Positions 37,001-49,000 of a DNA stretch of 64,000 bases are shown here, in pieces. Made by a program: the position numbers and the translations under genes. The notes below the pieces were generated by a model. The model did no database searches. It was given only the letters and a program-made list of their open reading frames with translations, and was not told the DNA's origin. How positions within the stretch are numbered: position 1 is the stretch's first letter; each line of letters starts with the position of its first letter. The stretch comes from Theropithecus gelada (Eukaryota; Chordata; Mammalia; Primates; Cercopithecidae): the NCBI RefSeq assembly GCF_003255815.1, contig NC_037674.1, positions 18,928,856-18,992,855 of the forward strand, in the 5' to 3' direction.

Positions 37001-40000
37001 CAATCTTTCCTATGCCTCCTCAACATCTCCTTAAAGGGACTAAGGATATGCGGGACAACAATGTCTATGCAAGACAGCTTCCCATTCACCAGTGACTAAA
37101 GCCCGTAACTCAAAAGGGTTATAACCTGACCATCTTCTAAGCTCTGTCCTTTGTTTGCCCCAAGGATACAATTGAGGCTTCTGTGCCTCAATTTCCCCCA
37201 TGATCTTGTAGCAGGAGGGCAGGAAAGTTACTGTCTCTAGCTCCTCAGAGTGGCTAGAAAAATATTTGGATTTGAAGATGGTGGCAGTAGAGGGTTAGAG
37301 TGATAAGAACAGATTCCAAGGCAAGAGATTACTCCTGTATTGAACAGAACTGGGGGATGAGTAACATTAGGAGGTGGTGAGAAAGGAGAACAGGAAGGGA
37401 TGAGCAGCCAATGCTACAGCTACCAGGCAGTCTGGCCCCAATCCCATCCAAGCCACTAAATGCAAGTTACATAACCTCAGGGCAAACAGGAGAAAGAAAC
37501 AGGTGGGCTCTCCTGCCAGAAGTGCAATAAGCAAAGCAGTCAGTCCCAGCCAGGGTAGTGGCAGCAGCCAGCTTGGTGGCAGGGGGTACCGTAGAGGCAC
37601 TCGGGATCATCCTGGCCTGAGCGCAGCCAGTTCCGGAAGAGGCGCAGGTGGTAGGAGCACTGGTGCAGGTGATGCGCCAGCGTGGCATCCAAGGAGACTG
37701 GCCGGCCCCCTGTACAGTCAGAGGAAAAACTGCGCAGCAACCGGACCACAGGGTGCTGGTCATCCAGCAGCTCTGGAGGGGGTGAGGGGACCACGGCAGG
37801 AAGCACAAAGATAGAGAAAGAGAAGAGGGAGAGACAATGAGGGGGGCACTGACTAGCACAAGCATTACTGGGAGGTGGGGACACTCAGATCCAAGGTGAG
37901 CTAAGAGAGAAGCAGAGATGGTCAGAGCCACTGGGCATCTCTTGCAGGGAAGAAGAGTGGTGTCATCACACAACGAGTCTGAAAGAAGGGATAAGTGAGA
38001 CCTCATCATACAGCAATGTCCTCCCCTTCCTCCTTGAGCATAATTGAGTCGGTGCTTGTAGACAGCAGTCACATCGTTGTGAACAGGGGTGAGCTGGCAG
38101 TTTTGTGGCTGGGAGTCTTGACTACAGCATCAAGATCCCTCATCATTGGATGAACCCTACTTAGGGCCTGCATTCTCAGGTGAATGGATTTATGAAGTAG
38201 GGATAAAAATGAAAAGTTCAAAGTCACTCAGAGTGTCAAGGATAGCATTGAGTATCAAGATAGTCAAGCTAAAAAGGCTGTTTTTTAGGGCAGGTCTTCT
38301 GGACCACACTCTAAGATAGCCAAAGACAGGGATGGTATTAGGCAGCTGGCACAGGAGACTGACAGGAAACCAGAATGTAGAACTCCTTTAAAATGATTTG
38401 TGTGGAAAATGCAATCAATATGTGAAAATACCAATATTGACTAACCATCCTTGACCTTACTGTTGTTTAAACAATCACTTAAAAAAAAAAAAAAAGTACA
38501 CATAAAACTCAGGACTTAGAGATACTGTATCCATTACGAAGCTGAAAGTTAGATAAAATTTTACATTTTCTTCCCACTGCTGGTGAGTCTAACTGTACGT
38601 TTTTCAGCTGGTGAGTAGAAAAGCTTTGATTCTGAACCCCTCATTTTAGCTACTTGGCAAACTTTGTGGATGCATGTAATTGAGCTACAAAAGGTTGAAA
38701 GCAGTCAAAGGCATGCGGAGCCGGGTGTAAGAGGAACAACAGGGAAAGATCTTAGAGAAAAGGTATGGGATCTTAAGACATGATGTGAGGATGGACGAGA
38801 ACTTGAGTACAGGATGTTGGTATAGAGAAGGTAGAATCAAGGCAGCTGAGGATGACTGCTCAAAACTCCCAGACCAGAACTGGCTCCACAAGGTGATCCC
38901 ATGAGACTGTGGTCTTCAGAGACCTTAGCTGGGATGTCAGGACAGATTTCAGCTCTACCTAGGCTAGTCTTGTGAGCACTAACTGTATGTACCAACGGTC
39001 ACATAGTTACATGGGTCCCTAGAAGATAATGGCCTTGACGAATCCAGTGGTCACACACTGACATTCGGGATGAGCGTGAGCCACAGTCTTTCCCACTTTA
39101 TTAATTTACTTTGGTGAGTTCCGTGTGCAGTTTAGTAACAGGCTATACTTGTGTGCTGGATATAGTTACAGGATATAACAGCAGCTTATCAGGGACAGAG
39201 GCAGCGATAGGCTGAGGGCTGCTCTCCCATCAAAGTGTGAAGACACACTGCCTTGCCTCTTTTCCAAAGCCAGGTCCAGTATGTCTAGCTGCTGTTTCAA
39301 AGCCAGATATCATGGCAAGGAGATGGTGATGACAGAGCTGCTGTGACTTATCTGCAACTACAGACAAAACATCCACTTTGTAATTGCTGGTCAGTCAAGC
39401 AAGATCTTGGCCATGGAGGAGAGCCTTCATATTTCTTGAGGGTCAAATTGAATCTACATAATCTTCCTCAGCAAGTGACATACAGTTCCAAATTTCTGCT
39501 GTTGTCAACAGGTAGAACCCAGATTCTGGCTTCTTAAGCATATTAGCCTCCAAGCTCCAGCACAAGAAAAACAAAGGAGGCCACAAGACCCCTGAGGAAG
39601 TGTGCAGGGTATTGGAGATCTTAAATTTGTTTTCCTGCACAATACCTGCATTATCCAGCTCTTTTCTCCTCACCTCCTTTTGGCAGAATTAAATCTTCTT
39701 CAATGGGTGAGGCTGCTAAACAGGGCTTCGGGGAGCTGGAGGTACATAGGTCTGAGGGTCTGTTTTATGGACTTGGGTCTTTTCTTATGGCACCTAAGAA
39801 CTAGGAGATATGTGATTTAGCTCTGATTTGAGTAGCCCACGTTCCTCGTACTATACTGTGGACCCTAAGTCCAAGTCCCAGGCTGTGCTATTGATGCATC
39901 AGGTTCTATTCTGGAGATGGCTGTGGCACATGAAGGACAGAAGAGCTTGAAGCTCAATGAGCGGGCACACCCATGAGGCTCTGAATGGGAACTCCTGCCA

Positions 40001-43000
40001 CAGGCACAATTGGGAGCCTGGGGGCAGGGATAAACTGAGCCAGCATAGGCTAGTCAACCTAGGGAGAGATTTCAGCAGTGCCTTGTGAAGATGTACAACC
40101 TGACTGGGCTAAAATCTAGCAGCTGTCACTTGCTAGGCAATAGGAGATTAGCACATAGAGGTTTTCTAGTCTAATTTTACTTCCCTCAGAGAGTCTTAGC
40201 TCTTGAATAGAAGAAAACCATACCTAAAAAACTAGATTTACCTTGAAGACAAAATATAATACAGAGAGAAAAATAAGGGTACCAAGGATAAAACTTTGAA
40301 AGAGAGTGAGCCTCGGTTCTCCTGCTATACCCTACAAAGACACCATACCCCTCAATTTATGGTTTACAGAGATCTCCAAGCCCTCCCACCGCAGTGTGGG
40401 CAGACCCGGTTCTTCAATGTTCTTAAAATATTATTCATTCCTAAGCTCCCCCAGAATCCCCAGCAGACATCTCAACTCTTCAAACTTCTCTGCGATAGCT
40501 TTACCATAGGTAGGCTGGTGCCACATGGAAACTACACTTAAAAACTCAAGGTACGGTCCTTTTTCTTTTACCTACTACCTCCTACTCCTTTCTTTTTATT
40601 TTTTATCCCAAAGCAACCTGGGCTCTTGTTTTCTAGGCCCAGGCACTAGGTTAGTAGTAACATAAAGCAAATGTCAGGAGCACAAGAGCCACACAAAATA
40701 CACAAGCAGGAGAAAGAAATATGGAGATGGGAAACTATATACTCAAGACTAACATCCATATAAGTAGGCTTAGGAGCTGGGAACTGCAGTGTTGCTCCAA
40801 AAGAGGAACAAACTAGTCATCCACATCCACCCCAACAAAAGAGTTGGAGAAAAAACAGAAAGATCAAAGTTATATAAGCTGAGGAATTGGGGGTATTGGG
40901 GAAGAGAAGAAATGGAATCAATCTAGGAAACACTATTCCCATTCTAAGAAGGGGAACCATCGTATCTGTACACAGCCTGGCAGTCATGTGATAGGAAAGG
41001 GAGAGGTTTAATCAGTGTTTTGGTGGTGATGCTGACAGAAGTGACATAATGGTGATGACGGTGATTATGGAAGTAAGACCCTGAGTTGCCACAGGGATGG
41101 GGCAGCCAGGCTGCAACCAAGACTAAGGCTGTCACAAGGAAACCATCCCAGGAGGGACACTTAGTGAGTAGCTCATTCAGAGACAGCAGGGTGTCAATAC
41201 AGTGGAAGGAGAGGCAAAGTCAGTGTCAAAACTCAGAGTCAAGTGTCTAGAGGTGACATGGTGAGGAGGAATGACATTGAGTCAGAAGCAAACGTACCGT
41301 TAGTCGGATGCTTTGCAAACGACACAGAAAATCGTTTTACGGCCGGGACAAACAAGAGCTCTGGGGAGAAAAGACATCATGGGGATTATACCCACCCTTG
41401 TCCCCACCCTCTGTTCTGGAGTTTGCCCACAAGATAGTCTGTTCTTTAAAGTTAGTTATCTGTCCTGCTCCCCTCCCCTTCCCTGGGATTTCTAACTAAC
41501 ACATGTCAATCTCTTTTCCTTTGGTAAATCTCTTAGGAATCTATGTGTCATCTCTACTACAATACACCCCTACAAACAACCCTAATTTTACCACTGTGTC
41601 CTCTTTCTGGTCATTTGGAAATAAAATCTTCCAGAAATTTTCATCCCTTCCCCCAGTCTCTTTCCATATTATCTTTTCTGCCTTAGCTGAGCAACATTCC
41701 CTTCCCTAAACCCAATTTGCTGGATTTTATTTGAGGTTTCACTACATTCTTCCCAACCATGCATCATCCTCCTTGGTCCTTACCCCTACAGGCCAGAATC
41801 CAGGAAAGAGTACAAACTGATGCAGCAGGACTGTTATGTGGGAGATTATGAAGGGATAAGCATAAATAAGTAGTATTTTTATGGCAAGAGGGAATGCAAA
41901 TGGAGGGGTGGAAGGGGTCCTGGTGCCTTCTCCTATCTATTACTGATGAAGAAAACTTGTTATAAGGCCAGTGTCATCTTAAGCATGAATAGTTCTTGAG
42001 CTATGTCCTTGCTGAGAGACAAGTGAAAAAAGGAGTTCTCCCCCAAAACCCACCCACATACCATCTCGGTGCTTCAGACTGGCAGGTGGTAGCTTTTTGC
42101 CATGGCTGCGGGCGTAGTCCTGAAGATTCGGGGCGCTGGAGGAGCCACCCAGCACTGTGGTGCTGAACAGCCCTGTGCACTGTGAGCCTGCAAGGCCGGG
42201 AGTGTGTTAGTAGCCACGTAAAGCCACAACTATCACACAGAACTATACACAACTTCACATGATAACATCAAGACACACACAGCCATTCAGAGCCACCACC
42301 ATGTGGCCATTCCACATAACCACAAATGGCTTTACACTTCTGCATAGTCACAGTGGGCAAGCAAAAGGGGGATTCTTCTGAAGAGCTACATGGCAGAGAC
42401 AAGAGGCCACTACAAATGCAGGGTTAGTCATATTAGGGGATTCAACACACTGAAAGGGATAGACTGTGCTCTCCAGGTGGCTCTCAGAAATGCTCAAATT
42501 ATAGGTAGGTCCCTCTAGATTCCCCCTAGATTTCATTGGGCACCCCTTACCCTGGATATATAGCTTAAGAAACTCAGAAATCTAGTCCTTGCAGGTTTGA
42601 AAGGAAAAGCCTTTGACTGAAGCTAGAGACTGATTCTGAACACTCAGCTGGCACCCTTCCGATCCTTCCTAAGCTTTTCATCCAACATCCCCTCCCTTCA
42701 GGCCTTTTTACCTTTCCCAAGAATGAAAGTATGAGGCTCACAATTTTTTTTTTAAGACAGGATCTAATTCTGTTGCCCAGGCTGGAGTGCAGTGGCACAA
42801 TCATAGCTCACTGCAGCCTTGGTCTCCCAGGCTCAAGTGATCCTCCCATCTCAGCTTCCCAAGTAGATGGGATTGCAAGCATACACCATCATGCCTGGAC
42901 AATTTTTTTTGTTTTCAGTAGGAACGAGGTCTCACTATGTTGCCCAGTTGGTCTCCCGAGCTCAAGTGACCCTCCCACCTTGGCCTCCCATAATGCTGGG

Positions 43001-46000
43001 ATTATAGGTGTGAGCCACAGCCCCCTGTCTCATTGAATGTTTTAAGCTAGAAGGGACTCAGAGATCATCGAGTTCAACTTTCATATTTTAGAGATGAGGA
43101 AACCGAGATCCAAAAGGGACCTCCTTTGCTCAAGGTCACATAGTTTTTTAGAAGTTAAGCTGGACTAGAATCCAGGTCTCCTGACTCTGAGGACCAACTG
43201 TATTGTTAGAAAATAAATAACTATTTTTCAGGTACCAGCACAGTTTCTGAAGTCAAGATGGACACAAATTGAAGGGCATGTGAAGAATCAATTGATTGTA
43301 TGTAAAGCATGCCTATTATGTGATGAGCACCCTACTAAGAAGGAATACAGGAAATAACAACAAAAAGATATGTTTTTTCTGCTCTCAAAAGTGTATTATC
43401 TCATAAGCCTATGCTCAAAGCCAGTTGCCCACACATATAAATTCAAAGAAAGCAAAGAGAACTCCATTGCCAATGAGAGGATTAAATAAAATTTGAATAA
43501 TCTCTGAAGTATGGAATAAATCAGACCAGTCACTGTCACCAACATTTGATCTAGAGGAGGGTTAGGACTCCACGGTCCCTTCTCCTACTACAGCCTATAA
43601 GGACAGAGTGGTCAAGAAGAAACAAGACTGACACCCAAGTTCTCAGGATTTGCCTCCCTATTTCCAAATCCATCTTAGCCAAGACCCTGGATTTGGCTTG
43701 TGACTTAACATTCATAGGGTTTCCCTATGGATGGAGTGGAAAGGAGTTCAATTCCCTTGAGGCCACCAAGAAGGGACCATGGTTTCAGGGGTCCCAGGAT
43801 TTCGGGGTCACCAGAGCAATCAGGAAGTTCAGATGGCTGATGATTCCAACCCAGGAATTCAGGACCTCTCCTCTATACAGCAACTTCCTCCATCTTTCAT
43901 GTTCAAACAGGCTCTGGAATGAGATTCCAGAGAGTAATAACAGTTGCTAAATATGACCGCTTTTCTTCAGCAAAGCTAAAACTAGCTGGCTGTATCCCAG
44001 ACCACCCCAAGCTTTGTCCTACATACACTTCCTCCACTGAATACTTTTCTGGTGCAGTCATGCCAACTCTGTTCTGCCCAGTCCTCAGATCATCTCAGAG
44101 GGTGGTCTCTACCTTACCACCACCATCTGCCAACCAGTTCCATGTCCATACTTCTGCCTTGTTCTTTAAAGCATTCCCATGGCCCACTTAACTGGGCTAG
44201 ACATACCTATCCTCTTTTATAGTCTGTCTGAAACCTATTCTTTACTGGGACTTCTGGGAAGAGAGGCCCATGTTATAGATCTACACTATTGTTGTTTCGG
44301 TTTTTGTTTTGTTTTGTTTTTCTTTTTCTTTTTGTATTTTTGAGATGGCGTGTCACTCTGTCACCCAGGCTGGAGTATAGTGGGCACAATCACAGCTCAC
44401 TGCAACCTCCATCTTCTGGATTCAAGCAATTCTTGTGTCTCAACCTCCCAGTAGCTGGGATTACAGGCATGCGTCACCATGCTCAGCTAATTTTTGTATT
44501 TTAAGTAGAGATGGGGTTTCACTATGTTGGCCAGGCTAGTCTCGGAACTCCTGACCTCAAGTGATCTGCTTTCCTTGGCCTCCCAAAGTGCTGGAATTAT
44601 AGGCACGAGCCACTGCGCCTGGCCAGATCTACATACTTGTCATTTATTTCTCCTGCCCCAAACCATCTTTCTCATTTCAGGAATCTAGAAGGCAACTTAT
44701 TCTCATAAAATTAGCCTGGAAAGTTACCAAAACCTTTCTCCCTCTTGCTAGTCCAAAAGCTGACCATTTTGGGGCCAAGAAAATGGGTGCCAAGGACAAA
44801 AGCAACAGAAAAATTAGAGGTGCTAAATAGAATGATAGGACAAGATAGAAAGAGCAAGGGGACCAAGTCCAGACCCCACACAATCATGTCTGACCTCCAG
44901 TTCTAGTTACTGGCTCACAAGGCACTGTGCTCAGAGATAGTTCCTCCCAAGGACCGCCCCCCACCCAAAGAATACAATACCCTCTGAGGCTTGGTCCTTC
45001 CTGCCGTCTGTGCTCTCACAAAAAGCTGAATGATGTTCTCTACCCCTTTCCAGGGATCCGAAAATCAAGAGACATTTCCTCAAAGTCCTGAGAGATGCCT
45101 CTGCCACTACACCAGTCTCAGACTTGTCAATTTTCCAGAAGGAAGGGGAAAAAGTTACAGGATTAGGAGATGATGGAGGAAAGGGCAAGGTGGTAGGAAG
45201 GGCCAGAGTGGGGATGTAAAAAACACAGGTTTCAGGGGAAGACATGGCACAATTCTTCAAATGAGGAATACGACATTTATGAGGGTTGCAAGTACCTCTA
45301 TTTATAGCTCTGTCTCTGATAACTCTGAAGGCTCAGAGTCTCCATGGCCCCTTAAGGTCTGGGCTAGACTGGAGGGACAGATAAGGAATGAGAGGGAAAG
45401 CCAGAAAAATGCCCTTTGGCCAGGGAAATGTGATTGGTATAGAAAACCAAGAGATAAACACCTTTCTGGGATGGAATAATCATCTGAGATCCAAGTTCAC
45501 ATCTAACTATGGCTTCTCCCACTTCATCCTCCCTACCCCCACCTGATGATATTCCACTGACTGGATGGTTCCAAACCCCATGACAAAGGTTTCCCACAAT
45601 ACAACTCTGAAGAACAGACAGACAGCTTTTCCAACAATAGGTGAGAAATGCTGGCGAAGCCATACCTAAGCCACTCTGCTTCATTTCTGTGGGTGGCCGT
45701 GAAGATGAAAAGAGCCGGTAGCCACCAGGCCTTGAGGATGAAGTCTCAGAAAGTACCTGCAGAAAAAGGACTCTATAATTAATCATTTTGCCACCTCAAC
45801 CCAAAAGCATAAAACCCAGGTCCTGAATTCCTGTCCCTACAAAGCCAAGCAATGTTAGAAAGTTTGGAAGAACCAAAGGATTTATAGGAGAAGAGGGATG
45901 AAAAGGGAACAGAAAATGCACTTTATGGAGGGAACTGTCTGGGGCATCTTTCTATACTAGAAGCCACTTCTATTTTCAACATCCCTTTCCCCAGAGCCCT

Positions 46001-49000
46001 CCCGTTCCCAATCTGAGTTTGAGAAATCATTATTCGACCCATTCCTAGTTCTCAGCAGAGCGGTTTCCTAATCGTATCCATCCCCCCACAAGACTCAGAA
46101 AGCCAATCACAATGGCTCAGCCACAAATAAGAAAGTCTGGCCACCCTCTCTTCTTTCCATGGGACAGCTGTGGCTACTGCAACCATACTACATTTCTTGT
46201 TCGAACCAAGCAGCCCTCCCCTCCAACTATCTCACCCCTAGAAACATGAAACAGAATTCTTACAATGCCCACAAGGGCCCAATCACACAACCCCCAATAC
46301 ACACACATCCCACCTAGATAGTGTCTGAGTCCCTAGATCCCAAAAGGCAAAGACAGAAGGTAAAACAGGAAGGTGAGGTAGGGAGGGACACCTGTGTGCA
46401 GGATGCCAGGTGAGTGGTGGACACAGCCCGGGGCTGTAGGCCGATGGCTGGGGAAGGCCGGGGGAGGTCTCCCGACCTCCTGCGGCGCCGTCCCCGCAAG
46501 GGGATGAGGTCCAGGTTCCCCGTGCACTGCATGTTCATGACCTGCAATCAGACCGGGTGGAAAGCCGGTCACGGCTCCTTTAAACCCCAGGATCCCAAAA
46601 GCCCCAGTGCCCACAGGGCAGAGCCAGTTACAGGGTTAGAGAGGATGACCAGCTAGGGCATAGCTGCTATGAAGGTCATAAGTTTTATAATCTAAAATAG
46701 TTAAAAAGTATGAGATGACAAGAGGAGAAGAAGGGATGGAGGGAAGGACAAGTTGTATGCCTATATTTATAGAGCAAGGAAGATAAACATTAATATTAGT
46801 ATTATAAGGCTTTGTGACCAAGGAGCAGAGAGATGATTTCCTTGCAAAGCTGAGGAAAATATCCTGGACAACCATCACCCTGGATAAGCCAGGGTCTAAG
46901 CAGCACTACTAATTGAAAAGAAGGAATGTGATTACAATAGGAAGCTTCCTATAGGCCTGAAAGAAAGAAGTCAATCTTATCAAGTCTGAGAGATGATACA
47001 CAAAGAGCTTTCCTTTGCCTGTGTCTTTTTTTTTAAAAATTTTTTAATTAAAATATTTTTTTTTGTAGAGACAGGATCTTGCCCTGTTGCCCAGGCTGGT
47101 TTTGAACTCCTGGCCTCAAATGATTCTCCCACTTAGGCCTCCCAAAGTGTTTGGATTACAGGTGTGATTCACCACACCCAGCTGCCTATGTCTTATGACT
47201 GCATAAACCAGAAGAAAATGGTGGTGGGGGGCGGGGGGCGTGGTTCAAGCACAACAGCACCAGGAGAGGCTAGCAGACCATGTGAATAGGAAAGACATTT
47301 GGAGGAGCAGTTTATTGATGGAAGATTATGTGTCATTCTATCCATGTGATCCACTGCATGTGAGTATAAAGGGTAATAGAGTACTACGGATACCAACTTA
47401 CACTCAAAGAGAAAATAATGTATATCCTACCTAAAGAAACTCTGCATATTACCAATGTCAATTTCACCTTAAAATAATCAGGAAGTAAAGGATGAATCAA
47501 AAGAAGAGACTGCAATTCGTCTTCTCAGCTTTCTCCAAAATATGAATTGCAAACCTTTTGCTGAACCTAGGTCAGCTCATTATGGATTCTTCTGATAGAT
47601 CCCTAAAATGGAAAAACCAATTCCTCTAAGATAGAGACCTGGCACTGAGCCAGGTGAACAGAGTCATCAGGACAGAGCAGAATCTAAATCAGACAGTCAA
47701 AGTCTCTGGGACAGGGATAAATTGTGGTGTCAAAATGAATGTAAGTGATACAGAAGGAGCTAGATAGGAAAAAAAAAAGGGGGGGAGGATATAATTGGGC
47801 CAAAGACAGAAACAGTTTTTCCAGGAAAAAGACCAAAACAAAAAGCTCAGATGGTTAGCTGGGCATAATGTGAGATTAATAACACTTACTTCCTTTAGGC
47901 TAAAGAACTAGAACCAGAACTAAGACAAACTTCAAGAATAGCAGAATACAGGCCCATGCTGATAAAGATCTTCATCAGAACAAGAGGAAGACAGACAAAG
48001 CTCTTGGCTGACCCACTTTCTGGAACGACAGTACAGAAAAAGTGCCAGGTATTTGTTCCTATCTGAGCTATAATTTTTACCCAAGGTGACCAAGAGTTGG
48101 AGAGGGCCGGACCTTAAATATCAATTGTATTGTTACTATATTACTGTCTGTTGAGCATCTATAAGGTGGATACTACTCACATTTTAGAGGTTAAAAAAAA
48201 TTGAGGCTTAGAGAAGTTAAGGCCAGAGAAGTGTAGAGAAGTTACCCAGCAAGTCACACAGCTTCCAAGTATCAGACTGGGATTTTAGCCCAGAGTTCAA
48301 GATGTTTCTACTAGATTTCCTTTTAAAGAACACCTTTTCAAATTCATCCAGAGCCCTCCTCCTTAATCTTTTCTCTTTAAACCCTTATCTCTCAGGCACC
48401 CCTCAATGGCAACTCTTTAATCTGAGAAGTAGCAACCAGGTTAAAGAAGCTCTATTGAGAGACCAGCTTGAAAGAGAGATTAAGTAAAACATCAATCAGA
48501 GCAGAAGGACTCTGCTTCAAGTCCCAAGAGTACCCCCAAGGGGACCTAGAGGATCTGTGGATATAGTCCTATGAGTACTGCCACCCCTTCATTTTTTTCC
48601 CAAGGACCTCTCATTACCTCCATGGAACCAGCTTTTCGGTTACGAATGAGGGGTGATCTCCTTGGGAGGCCAGGGCCCTCAGGAGGCTGGGGTGAAGTCT
48701 GCAATGCCCGGTCTGGCTCATCTGATGCCTTTCCTGGACACAGGTTCTCCATACTGCCTTGGTTGGTTTTCATTTCCTCATTCTATACAAAACAAGACAG
48801 ATAAGAGAGGTGTTAATGGCCTCCAAGCTCCTAATCCCAGACTACCCAACCCTTTTACTTCTCCCTGTACCGTTTCCCACCACTTGGTTCCTTCAGTCCC
48901 AAATCCCAGCACTCTGACCCACCTCAGAAGAGGCTGGACGGAATCCACAGCCAGTTGGGGCACTGCCTTCTTCCTCACCACCTTTCACTCCAGGGCTGAA

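Noticed and set aside
36683..37099. 138-codon plus-strand frame in the PPIP5K1 intron
   Set aside because: No recognisable protein features and no splice or promoter context; consistent with chance in unique DNA.
37367..38072. Longer overlapping frames (77, 103, 201 codons) around the candidate exon at 37590-37772
   Set aside because: Different frames, starting at non-ATG codons or without splice context. Only the frame in phase with PPIP5K1 exons was kept as a candidate.
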